DNA of 16,351 nucleotides, taken from Desulfurococcales archaeon (GTDB taxonomy: Archaea; Thermoproteota; Thermoprotei_A; Sulfolobales; AG1). The position numbers and the translations under genes are program-made. The notes under the pieces were generated by a model. That model ran no database searches. It was not told where the DNA came from and saw only the letters and a list, made by a program, of their open reading frames with translations. Shown piece after piece: positions 1 to 7,450 of this stretch (position 1 is its first letter; each line of letters opens with the position of its first letter). The stretch spans positions 1-16,351 of the forward strand of contig JALXCO010000200.1 in the NCBI GenBank assembly GCA_026990885.1. Reading direction: 5' to 3'.

Positions 1-1
1 C

Positions 2-2008
2 AACGATAAATACGCTATTGTATTTAAGGTTGAGAGCCATAATCATCCTTCAGCTATCGATCCCTATAATGGCGCATCAACCGGTGTGGGTGGTATTGTT
101 AGGGATATACTGACCCTTGGGGCTAGACCTATTGCTCTGCTTGATCTGTTGTTTCTCGGAGATCCCAGAGACAGCCATGCTCTATGGCTTATAAAGAATA
201 TTGTTAGGGGGATAGGCGATTATGGGAACCGTATCGGGGTCCCCGTGGTTGCGGGGACCACGTGGTTTGATGAGTCATTCAATAGGCAGCCCCTTGTTAA
301 TGTTGCCTGTGTGGGTATTGTCGAGCTTGATCGTATTGTTGGCGGAAGGCTTGTGGAGGGGGACCTCCTGGTTTTGGTGGGTAATACAACTGGGAGGGAT
401 GGTCTTCTTGGTAGCAGTTTTGCTTCTAGGCCTCTCGACAGCGATAGTGATCGCGATATAGCCGCTGTTCAGGTGGGTAATCCTCTGCTTGAGAAGATCC
501 TTATAGACGCGCTGCTGGAGCTTGCCGAAGGTGGTTTAGTTAAATATATAAAGGATCTTGGAGGAGGCGGTTTAGTTACAGCTCTATCCGAGCTTGCTTT
601 CGATCATGGTTTGGGCGCGGATGTCTATGCAGATAGTGTGCATGTTAGAGAGCCTGACATGTCTCCACTCGAAATCATGGTTTCCGAGAGCCAGGAGAGA
701 ATGCTTCTGGTTGTTGGAAGGGGGATGCTTGATCGGGTAAAACGCGTTTTGGATAGGTATGAGCTGCAGTACAGCATGATCGGTGAGCTAACCAGTTCGG
801 GTCGTTTGAGGGTTATATATCGGGGTATGGTCGTTGCCGATGTTTCCGCTGCCGAGCTTGCTAGACCCAGATCTATTATAAGGCCCATGAGGATTCCGAG
901 CCATATATTGGAGCTTAATGATCCGTTAACCAACCTTCCCGAGCCGGGGTCCCTGGAGGAAGCATTGATATCGGTTCTATCCTCGCATAATGTTGCGTCT
1001 AAGAGATGGATATATGAGCAATACGATCACGAGGTTGGGCTGCGCACCGTGGTTAAACCAGGATCCAGTGATGCGTCCGTGCTCAGGATACTCGATGCGG
1101 ATTTCGAGTCCTTGGGTGTAGCTGTTAAGGGTGATGGTAACCCTAGATACACCTACATAGATCCTTTCCATGGATCCGCTAATGTAGTTTCCGAATGCTA
1201 CAGAAACCTTGTGGCTGTGGGTTCGAGGCCTCTAGCTATAGTTGATGAGATTAATGCTGGTAATCCAGAGAAGCCGGACCACTACTGGTATTTTGTTGAG
1301 ATGGTTAAGGGGGTTGCTTGGATCTCTAAAGAGCTGGGTCTTCCTGTAGTTGGAGGCAAGATCAGCTTCTATAACGAAGATCTTAGGACTGGAAGAATGA
1401 TAAAGCCTACAGCAACAATAGTGGGTGTAGGTGTTGTTGAGGATGTATCTAGAGTTCCTAGCCAGGGCTTCGTTGCTGAAGGTGATTTGGTTGCTGTAGT
1501 TGGGGTAACCTATCCCGAGCTTGGCGGGAGCGAGTATCTATATAGATACCATGGTGTTGAGGGCGGCGGGGTCCCCCACCCCAGGCCTGCTAGCGAGATC
1601 TTGAATTCGAAATTTATACTTGAGGCTGTTAGGATGGGTTTGGTTAGATCTGTTCATGATGTTGATCTTGGCGGCCTGGCTGTATCTATAGCCGAGATGT
1701 CTCTGTTTGGTGGTTTGGGTGTGGATATAGATCTATATGAGGTCCCCTGCAGATCCTGCAGGAGGCTGGATGAAATAATGTTTTCCGAGTCCCAGGCTAG
1801 GTATGTTGTCGCGTTTGGTGAGGAGCGTTTAGATGATCTGGTTGGTTTAGCTAGATCTATGGGTGTTGATCTAAGCATTATAGGTAGGGTAGGTGTTGAT
1901 GGCGCTTATGTGGTTAGGTATAGGGGTTCTAGGATTGTCTCTATAGATCTGGATAAATTGGGAGAGATATACGATCTGTCTCTAGTCAAGTCTCTTGATC
2001 TCTCTTAG
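2..2008 (+). CDS. purL: Phosphoribosylformylglycinamidine synthase subunit PurL (5' end outside window)
   Basis: PurL makes FGAM from FGAR, ATP and ammonia in cytosolic purine synthesis, normally with PurQ and PurS. The reading frame is open from the first window bases, so the gene is cut by the window edge; 668 residues are visible. Residues 9-17 read KVESHNHPS, the family's catalytic-histidine motif, followed by a glycine-rich TGVGG segment. Two AIRS-type halves are visible: DLGGGGLVTALSE in the first, and both a SECYRNL/PLAIVDEINAGNPEKP stretch and HDVDLGGLAVSIAEM in the second. Roughly 70-90 residues should be missing upstream. An internal GTG at 86 could be mistaken for a start, but the conserved motif lies before it. 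The last 27 bases overlap the convergent transporter gene. No purQ or purS is visible. Identification is very secure. Confidence 0.96.
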   Translation, partial: NDKYAIVFKVESHNHPSAIDPYNGASTGVGGIVRDILTLGARPIALLDLLFLGDPRDSHALWLIKNIVRGIGDYGNRIGVPVVAGTTWFDESFNRQPLVNVACVGIVELDRIVGGRLVEGDLLVLVGNTTGRDGLLGSSFASRPLDSDSDRDIAAVQVGNPLLEKILIDALLELAEGGLVKYIKDLGGGGLVTALSELAFDHGLGADVYADSVHVREPDMSPLEIMVSESQERMLLVVGRGMLDRVKRVLDRYELQYSMIGELTSSGRLRVIYRGMVVADVSAAELARPRSIIRPMRIPSHILELNDPLTNLPEPGSLEEALISVLSSHNVASKRWIYEQYDHEVGLRTVVKPGSSDASVLRILDADFESLGVAVKGDGNPRYTYIDPFHGSANVVSECYRNLVAVGSRPLAIVDEINAGNPEKPDHYWYFVEMVKGVAWISKELGLPVVGGKISFYNEDLRTGRMIKPTATIVGVGVVEDVSRVPSQGFVAEGDLVAVVGVTYPELGGSEYLYRYHGVEGGGVPHPRPASEILNSKFILEAVRMGLVRSVHDVDLGGLAVSIAEMSLFGGLGVDIDLYEVPCRSCRRLDEIMFSESQARYVVAFGEERLDDLVGLARSMGVDLSIIGRVGVDGAYVVRYRGSRIVSIDLDKLGEIYDLSLVKSLDLS

Positions 2009-2905
2009 CAGTCTCTCGTAGCTTTTTTCGGGTTCTCTCGGCTTTACTATGTCTAGGATCATGTATTTCACCTCGGGGATGCTTCTCCTTACAATCTCTA
2101 TGAACTCATTCTTTATGTTCTCTATTTCGTTTAGTGAGACGTCTCTATCTATCTCGACCTGTATTATCACTAGATACTCGTTCGGGTCTATAATCATGCT
2201 CTTCACATCGTTCACATCTACTATATAGGGCATCGATAGGGCTATCTTCACTATTCTCCCTATAACGTCTCTAGGCACCGATCTACCTATAAGGATCTGT
2301 ATATTGCTGTACCCAACATGTATTGCGGAGGCCAGTATTATGGTTGCTATTACCAGGGCGAAGTAGACATCTAGAACGGCGTTTCCTGTAGCTAGTGCTG
2401 CTGCAGCCAGCACGTTTCCGCTTATGCCCATTAGATCCTCTAGGATGAGTGGCTTCAGGAGAACAGATCTCGATGCGCCGATCCTCCTTATTCTTTTTAT
2501 AGATATAGCCAGTGTTGTGGCGTCTAGCAGGGTTAGCGAGAGTATAAGTATCCAGTACTGGTTGCCTGTTACTGTATGCGGCTGTGCTAGTGTTCTTAGG
2601 CTTTCAAATACTATCATATATACTATAGATCCCGACAGCAGGATCGATGATAGCAATCCAGCTATATACACCACTCTGCCGAGGCCGAAGGGGTACTTCA
2701 CGCTGGGTGTCTGGGAGGCTATTCTGGATCCCAGATAGAGTATGGAGCTGTTTGCGAGATCTCCTATAGAGTGGAATATCTCTGCGAAAACGGATCTGGA
2801 GCCGCTCGCCCCGAAAACAAAGGTTTTAACAGCGATCGATAGTATGTTGAATACCAATGAGAGCTTTATCGGCAGTGCCTCCTGTCTTATCAAACATGTC
2901 TCCAC
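1982..2905 (-). CDS. Cation diffusion facilitator (CDF) family metal transporter
   Basis: This 307-residue inner-membrane protein probably exports divalent metal (Zn, Mn or Fe) in exchange for protons. Hydrophobic segments lie near residues 13-33, 40-60, 80-100, 117-135, 155-172 and 178-196, followed by a cytosolic C-terminal domain (about 205-290) of the CDF dimerisation type. The signature YPFGLGR is at 71-77. Metal-site residues are H45 and D49 in helix 2 (HSIGD) and an ED pair (156-157) in helix 5, where many CDF members have HxxxD or DxxxD; this resembles the ZnT9-like branch. The start is GTG; no earlier ATG fits. It lies 41 bp behind the glycosyltransferase on the same strand and may be co-transcribed with it. 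Its 3' end overlaps purL. Metal specificity cannot be read from sequence. Confidence 0.88.
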   Translation of the reverse strand: METCLIRQEALPIKLSLVFNILSIAVKTFVFGASGSRSVFAEIFHSIGDLANSSILYLGSRIASQTPSVKYPFGLGRVVYIAGLLSSILLSGSIVYMIVFESLRTLAQPHTVTGNQYWILILSLTLLDATTLAISIKRIRRIGASRSVLLKPLILEDLMGISGNVLAAAALATGNAVLDVYFALVIATIILASAIHVGYSNIQILIGRSVPRDVIGRIVKIALSMPYIVDVNDVKSMIIDPNEYLVIIQVEIDRDVSLNEIENIKNEFIEIVRRSIPEVKYMILDIVKPREPEKSYERLLREIKRLD

Positions 2906-2946
2906 TACCTATAAGGCTATAGAGGGTTATAGGGTTTAGATGCCGC

Positions 2947-4251
2947 TCAGCACTGCTCTATAGCTATCTGCCCCGACTCGCCTTTCTTTTTTATGCAGTA
3001 TATCCTTCCCCTCCACCGTATCTTGCTTACCCTGTAGAGGTTTAATAGGAATGCTAGTATCAGTGGTGCCTTGATGGAGTTCAGCGCTATATATGTTGCT
3101 ATATAGATCTTTTTATCGACCAGCTCTTCAGGGACCACACCCCTCCACATGCTCCAAGACCTCTTAGATAGGCTATAGTGCCTCCACCCTCTCACCCCGC
3201 CTATCGCTATGTGTGATGCTGCAGCTAGCGTTACTATGTAGGTGTATATTGATGCGTCCCCATACAGGTATAGCGCTACAGGTAGGGCCATCGCTATGGT
3301 TAAGAGGAGGTATCCTAGTAAGAGGAGCTTGAACCCTCGCGGTGTATATAGCTTTATAATGAATAGCTGCCTGCTTCCCCACTCCCAGAATTCTCTTAGG
3401 GTTCTTCCAGGCGGCGGTGTCAGAGATATGCATAGCGGGCAGAACGTGATCCTCCTATTATTGTCGCTAAACACCTTTTTCACTGCTGCATCATCGGCGA
3501 ATTCCCGGCTCCACCTATATACTATACCGTATCTCTCTATGAGGTCCCTCCTTATACACATGAATCCTCCCCAAACGATTCTGGATCTATAATAGCCCAT
3601 CCCCTCAAAAGCTATCGACGATACTACATTGTAGAGCACCCCCTCAACGCTTTTTAGCGTGTACCATCTATACCCTGTTATGAGCTCGTGCTCGCTGATC
3701 GCTTTCGACACAATATCTATCGATGCCGGGTTCACCATGTTGTCGCAGTCGATATATAGTATCGCCCCAACCTCTCTATTCTTGAGCGCCTCAATGGTTC
3801 CTGCTATTAGTGCCTGTGTTTTCCCATAGATCTGTTCAGTACTCATTTCTCTAGCTATGTGTTTTCTCGCTCTTTCATCTATTTTGATCACCTGTATTTT
3901 TCTGGCCCGAGGTATTATTGATGGGTCGTCTTCCTCCTCTACAACTATATATATGCCCGCAACCTGTGGTTTGCTCTCTATTATCTCTAGGGATTTTTTG
4001 AAGCTGCTTATTTCCTGGGGCTCCATTCTGTTGATTCTGCATGGGCATACAACAGCGATCTTCGTCTCACGCACCCCACCGCTTCTGAGTGTTTTCTCTA
4101 GGGTTTCTATACCTTGTTCTATGGCTCTCCAGTTAGATATGTAGTGGGCTATATTGGCTAATACAGCCAGTACACTGTATATAGCCAGGATCTCTGGGAG
4201 CATGTGTTTACATCCCCGGTATAGTGTGAACTGAATTATTTGGTTTCCCAT
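2947..4251 (-). CDS. Membrane-anchored family 2 glycosyltransferase (ceramide-glucosyltransferase-like)
   Basis: This 434-residue protein probably transfers a sugar from a nucleotide- or lipid-linked donor to a membrane lipid or polymer on the cytosolic face. An N-terminal membrane helix (about 17-36) precedes a GT-A domain. Visible features are the DxD motif in LYIDCDN (168-170), WGGFMCIRRDL (227-237) as the acceptor loop, EFADDAAV (250-257) as the general-base region, and EFWEWGSRQ (287-295) where processive members have (Q/R)xxRW. Three C-terminal helices follow (about 306-329, 332-350, 384-404), and the tail WRGRIYCI (413-420) is typical of this group. A TATA-like box 25 nt upstream supports the ATG at 4251 as a leaderless start; M17 is an alternative. 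The product sugar and acceptor are unknown; an archaeal glycolipid is an inference. Confidence 0.82.
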   Translation of the reverse strand: MGNQIIQFTLYRGCKHMLPEILAIYSVLAVLANIAHYISNWRAIEQGIETLEKTLRSGGVRETKIAVVCPCRINRMEPQEISSFKKSLEIIESKPQVAGIYIVVEEEDDPSIIPRARKIQVIKIDERARKHIAREMSTEQIYGKTQALIAGTIEALKNREVGAILYIDCDNMVNPASIDIVSKAISEHELITGYRWYTLKSVEGVLYNVVSSIAFEGMGYYRSRIVWGGFMCIRRDLIERYGIVYRWSREFADDAAVKKVFSDNNRRITFCPLCISLTPPPGRTLREFWEWGSRQLFIIKLYTPRGFKLLLLGYLLLTIAMALPVALYLYGDASIYTYIVTLAAASHIAIGGVRGWRHYSLSKRSWSMWRGVVPEELVDKKIYIATYIALNSIKAPLILAFLLNLYRVSKIRWRGRIYCIKKKGESGQIAIEQC

Positions 4252-4271
4252 CCTATAGTGTTTTTCTCGAT

Positions 4272-4281
4272 CATATTATTT
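4272..4281 (-). promoter_or_regulatory. TATA box (box A) of the glycosyltransferase gene
   Basis: On the minus strand the bases read AAATAATATG, centred 25 nt before the ATG at 4251. That is the archaeal TATA-to-start distance for a leaderless transcript. No Shine-Dalgarno sequence precedes the ATG, which fits. Confidence 0.5.
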
Positions 4282-4329
4282 CTGTGCTGAACACTGCTCC
4301 AGAGTTTCGTTGGTTTTTGTTTTTATAGC

Positions 4330-5475
4330 TTGCCTGTGGATAGCTTTGTTTTAGGGTTTTCTTTGACCAAGTTTGATCTTCCAGACCCCCCAGAGGAGCT
4401 TAAGCACGCCCCACTATCTAGGGCGCTCGAGGTTTTCATAACTTACCTTGCTGCTGCGGGCGCTGACTCTAAAACGGTTAAGAGCTATAGGTCGGCTATC
4501 CTCGATTTCATTGATTTCGTTGGCGATAAGAGGGTTAGCGAGGTTAGTGATGCCGATATAGTTAGGTGGAGGATTGATAGGTTGAGGAATGGCTTTAGGA
4601 AGAGTAAGAGTAGGAGCAGGCGTAGCATTCAGGCTACTCTGCACTACTACTCTCTGTTTCTTAGGTCTTTTCTTAGGTGGCTTAATCCCTCTATCAAAGT
4701 TCCGGTTATTAGGAAACCAAGGTCTAGCAGGGTCGAGTCTCTTAAGCCTGCTGAGATAGTTAGATTGTTTGAGGCGTCTAGAGATATTCTCGACCTGGTT
4801 ATTCTATCCCTTATGATCGAGACTGGCCTTAGAGCTTCTGAGCTTCTATCTCTCGAGTGGGGTGATGTGGATCTTGAAAACAGCGAGATCATAGTTAGGA
4901 ACGCCAAGTATGGTGATGAGCGTGTTGTTTTTATAGGTGAGGTCTCTAGAAATATACTGATGTCCTGGAGATCTATGACCAACGATCCCTATGGAAGGGT
5001 GGTTCCCCTATCCTATACAGGGCTATATAAGAGAATCAAGAAGCTCGCTAAGCGTGCTGGCATAGATGCCAGAAAGGTTAGGCCCCATATCTTGAGACAT
5101 ACATTCGCTACTGAGGCTCTTAGAAGGGGTATGTCTCTTCCAGCTGTGCAGAGGATTCTTGGGCATAGAGATATTAAGGTTACCCAGATCTATCTCCATC
5201 TCCTGAAAGAGGATATTAAGGAACAGTATATTAGGGCGTTTAATATGAGGGACTCCAGCCATCCTGCAGCAGCCGCTAACGTTTCTGGCGCTGGCTACCG
5301 TCTCGATGCCCCATCTATGGTTCAGGGTCTAGCCACCTCGAGTATTGATGTATCTAAAAGGGGCTATGGTGAAGCTGTCGGGGATGTGGGTTCAGGGTTT
5401 AAGAGGTGTGGCAACTGCGGCTCTTCTCTTCCATCTATGGCCAGGTTCTGTATGATCTGTGGCTCCAGGGTTTAA
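4330..5475 (+). CDS. xerA: Tyrosine recombinase XerA with C-terminal zinc ribbon
   Basis: This 381-residue site-specific recombinase probably resolves chromosome dimers at a dif-like site. The N-terminal SAM-like core-binding domain spans about 28-120 and the catalytic domain about 135-305. Catalytic residues are all present: R168 (GLRASE), K193, H253 and R256 (HILRH), H279 (LGHRD) and nucleophile Y288 (TQIYLH). Unlike bacterial XerC/D, a linker rich in Ala, Ser and Gly (about 306-355) leads to a zinc ribbon with C360, C363, C374 and C377. The start is uncertain: TTG at 4330, GTG at 4336 and TTG at 4363 are in frame, and a TTTTTATAG stretch at about 4319-4327 would favour a later one. Single-copy context beside housekeeping genes suggests the chromosomal enzyme rather than a mobile-element integrase, although that is inference. 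Confidence 0.9.
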   Translation: MPVDSFVLGFSLTKFDLPDPPEELKHAPLSRALEVFITYLAAAGADSKTVKSYRSAILDFIDFVGDKRVSEVSDADIVRWRIDRLRNGFRKSKSRSRRSIQATLHYYSLFLRSFLRWLNPSIKVPVIRKPRSSRVESLKPAEIVRLFEASRDILDLVILSLMIETGLRASELLSLEWGDVDLENSEIIVRNAKYGDERVVFIGEVSRNILMSWRSMTNDPYGRVVPLSYTGLYKRIKKLAKRAGIDARKVRPHILRHTFATEALRRGMSLPAVQRILGHRDIKVTQIYLHLLKEDIKEQYIRAFNMRDSSHPAAAANVSGAGYRLDAPSMVQGLATSSIDVSKRGYGEAVGDVGSGFKRCGNCGSSLPSMARFCMICGSRV

Positions 5476-5486
5476 CTTTTTAATTC

Positions 5487-5494
5487 TATATAGC
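5487..5494 (+). promoter_or_regulatory. TATA-like element before the DUF2070 gene
   Basis: A CTATATAG stretch lies about 30 nt before the ATG at 5522, just after the xerA stop. It could give the membrane-protein gene its own short-leader transcript. It also argues that translation starts at 5522 rather than at the in-frame GTG at 5459 inside xerA. Confidence 0.35.
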
Positions 5495-5521
5495 TATCTC
5501 TATCTGGTGCTGGCTTCAGGC

Positions 5522-7234
5522 ATGAGTGTCGGGGATGTTGACGCCACGATAAAGAAGCTGTATAGGAGGCTGTTTTATCTTCCTGGCGTCGGTGTCCTGC
5601 TAGGTGTATATGTTGTTGAGTGGCTTATTCTGTTTATAGTTGCTGGCTCGAGGATTGGTTTCTCCAGATCCTTTACCTCCACCCTGGCTGGAGCGTTTAT
5701 CTATCTCGCTCTTATCTATCTTGTTTTCAGATATATCGATAGGGCTGTGGATAGCTTCAAGAAGTCCGTTGGTATAGCCGTTATGTCTATCGCACCCTAT
5801 ATAGTTTCTGAGGTTGTGGGTTTTCGGGATAAAATATATATATCTATCGCCGGCAGCTCAGCGATGATTTTCCTTGTTCACTTCATATTTAGGGGTGGGG
5901 TTGTTAGATCCTTTATCTGGGCTCTAGTAATAGGGTTCACAACCTATATGGTTGCCCTCCTCATGTTGTTTCCCCCCTCTCTAGATATGATCTATAGTTT
6001 CGGGGTTAACGCTCTAGCTGCCCTATCCCCTATTCTACTATTTGTTGTTGTTCTGGAGCTTGGCGGTAGGTTAAATGGTATAAGGACTTTTGAGCTGGTT
6101 AGGAGCTTTCTCAGGAGCTGGCTTTTCGATGATTTCGTTAATCTCGAGAGGGCTTTTGAGAGATACTCTATTAGAAGGGATATAGTGGTTAGGTTTAGCG
6201 TTGTTAGGCGTGTGGGTGGAAGGGATATTGTTCTTGTTTTTCCTGGCTTCCACTTTGGCCCCTTTAAGAGGGTTGGCTCCTCGGATGCTGTCCATGTTTT
6301 TGATGACGTGTTGGGTAGTGATCTCCATGTTTTTACTTTTCATACCCTGGGCTCCCATGACATGAATATTGTTAGCAGGTCCTATGTTCTGTCTTTCGCT
6401 CACGACCTGAAGGCCTATATTGATTCTCTGGGCTCCAGCGACCATGGCTTTGAGCCTGTTAGGGGTCCTATTCGCGTCTCCAGCGATTCCTGGAGGGCTT
6501 TTGTGTTTGGGTCTAGCTCGTGCTCTATGGTTTTCTTATCGAATAGGTTTGGCTCCGACGATCTCCCATTGGAGATAGGCGATTTTAAGGCGGCTGGCTA
6601 TCCAAGGGTCTTGATTGCTGACTCCCATAACAAGATTGAGAGGATCAAGATTGGCGAGAGAGATGCGAGGTTTATATCTAGCGTTATATCTAGGGGTGTC
6701 TCAAGCCTGGCTAGTCTATTCGAGCATCCCTCGGGTAGCGATACGGCTATGGTTGGGTATGGTGAAGCTGCAGTTGGTGGCGTATGTATAGGTCTATGTA
6801 AGCGTCTGGTTAAGGTTCTGGTTTTCAGCGATGGATCCAGGAAGTCGGCTCTCATCTATATCTACGGCAACAATATAGATAAATCGACGCATGATCGTTT
6901 AGTTGCCCATATCAGGGATTCCAGGGGTTATAGCGACGTTGAGTTGGTGACACCCGACGACCATAGCTGTGCAGCCACTAGCTTGGGTACTCCATATACC
7001 GCTGTGCATATGTGTAGACCTCTGGTAAGCGCTATTGATAGGGCTCTCGATCAGGCGGAGAAAGATCTAAAACCCTCTAAGCTGGCATGCTTCGAGAGGG
7101 TATATAGAGACGTACCGGTTATGGGGTCGAATATATGGAAAATGGTTAAGGGGATAGAGATCCTGGGACCCATAACGCCGAGGCTATGGATAATAACCCT
7201 AGCAGTATCTATAGCTCTAAACGCGATAGTATAG
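5522..7234 (+). CDS. DUF2070 family membrane protein, predicted neutral-ceramidase-like lipid hydrolase
   Basis: This 570-residue protein matches the archaeal DUF2070/COG3356 type. The first 180 residues hold about six hydrophobic helices. A soluble domain follows, and a final helix (about 554-570) closes the protein. The soluble part carries family-type histidine motifs: FPGFHFGPF (about 240-248), HTLGSHDMN (274-282), ADSHN (366-370) and PDDHS (478-482). These are the residues expected of the neutral-ceramidase-like fold, so hydrolysis of a lipid amide or ester is predicted but untested. The frame stays open back to GTG 5459, which would overlap xerA by 17 bp. I chose ATG 5522 because it leads directly into the charged segment before the first helix and has a TATA-like box about 30 nt upstream. 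tRNA-Glu follows 59 bp downstream. Confidence 0.82.
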   Translation: MSVGDVDATIKKLYRRLFYLPGVGVLLGVYVVEWLILFIVAGSRIGFSRSFTSTLAGAFIYLALIYLVFRYIDRAVDSFKKSVGIAVMSIAPYIVSEVVGFRDKIYISIAGSSAMIFLVHFIFRGGVVRSFIWALVIGFTTYMVALLMLFPPSLDMIYSFGVNALAALSPILLFVVVLELGGRLNGIRTFELVRSFLRSWLFDDFVNLERAFERYSIRRDIVVRFSVVRRVGGRDIVLVFPGFHFGPFKRVGSSDAVHVFDDVLGSDLHVFTFHTLGSHDMNIVSRSYVLSFAHDLKAYIDSLGSSDHGFEPVRGPIRVSSDSWRAFVFGSSSCSMVFLSNRFGSDDLPLEIGDFKAAGYPRVLIADSHNKIERIKIGERDARFISSVISRGVSSLASLFEHPSGSDTAMVGYGEAAVGGVCIGLCKRLVKVLVFSDGSRKSALIYIYGNNIDKSTHDRLVAHIRDSRGYSDVELVTPDDHSCAATSLGTPYTAVHMCRPLVSAIDRALDQAEKDLKPSKLACFERVYRDVPVMGSNIWKMVKGIEILGPITPRLWIITLAVSIALNAIV

Positions 7235-7263
7235 GCCTTAAGTAGAGGAAAAACATAAAATCG

Positions 7264-7283
7264 TGATAAAAATAGAAAAATAA
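7264..7283 (+). promoter_or_regulatory. A/T-rich promoter region of tRNA-Glu
   Basis: An A-rich tract containing AAAATAG and AAATAAG sits 11-30 nt before the mature tRNA 5' end, where a box A is expected. The exact element cannot be chosen by eye. Confidence 0.3.
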
Positions 7284-7293
7284 GGGCTCTATA

Positions 7294-7368
7294 GCCGCGG
7301 TAGTATAGCCCGGCCAAGTATGCGGGCCTTTCGAGCCCGTGACCCGGGTTCAAATCCCGGCCGCGGCA
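7294..7368 (+). tRNA. tRNA-Glu (anticodon UUC)
   Basis: A complete cloverleaf is visible. The acceptor stem GCCGCGG (7294-7300) pairs with CCGCGGC (7361-7367), with discriminator A at 7368. The D stem is GTAT/GTAT with two G-U pairs and an 11-nt loop. The anticodon stem CGGGC/GCCCG encloses the loop CTTTCGA, giving TTC at 7330-7332. The variable loop is four bases, and the T arm is CCGGG-TTCAAAT-CCCGG. No intron is present and CCA is not encoded. A pyrimidine-rich tract follows the gene. No duplicated 3' end was seen, so there is no sign of an integrated element. Confidence 0.96.
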
Positions 7369-7414
7369 TCTCTCTATCCTTCTGTGTTCTGTGCTTTAAA
7401 CACATGTATAAATA

Positions 7415-7423
7415 TTTATAAAC
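7415..7423 (+). promoter_or_regulatory. TATA box of the geranylgeranyl reductase gene
   Basis: TTTATAAAC, within a longer A/T tract from 7407, predicts transcription from about 7445, only a few bases before the ATG at 7451. A GGTGG motif at 7445-7449 would be too close to that ATG but is 10 nt before the second in-frame ATG at 7460. Confidence 0.5.
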
Positions 7424-7450
7424 CTGTATAACTAATGATTCTTAGGTGGC

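Noticed and set aside
1746..1762. CCTGCAG repeated twice, resembling a recombination or operator site
   Set aside because: It is a short direct repeat inside purL coding for a Cys-Arg-rich stretch, not a true inverted repeat, and is easily explained by codon use.
86..2008. purL as a complete gene starting at GTG 86
   Set aside because: The frame is open to position 2 and the conserved SHNHPS motif lies before the GTG, so the gene continues beyond the left edge.
6071..6445. Minus-strand 124-codon open frame inside the DUF2070 gene
   Set aside because: It is antisense to a well-supported gene, has no recognisable domain, and its composition is that of a reverse-frame shadow.
4330..7368. An integrated element bounded by a recombinase gene and tRNA-Glu
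   Set aside because: The recombinase looks like chromosomal XerA, no duplicate of the tRNA 3' end was seen, and the gene between is an ordinary archaeal membrane protein.
7391..7450. Extra small gene in the A/T-rich tract before the reductase gene
   Set aside because: The tract fits promoter elements and has no open frame with a plausible start of useful length.
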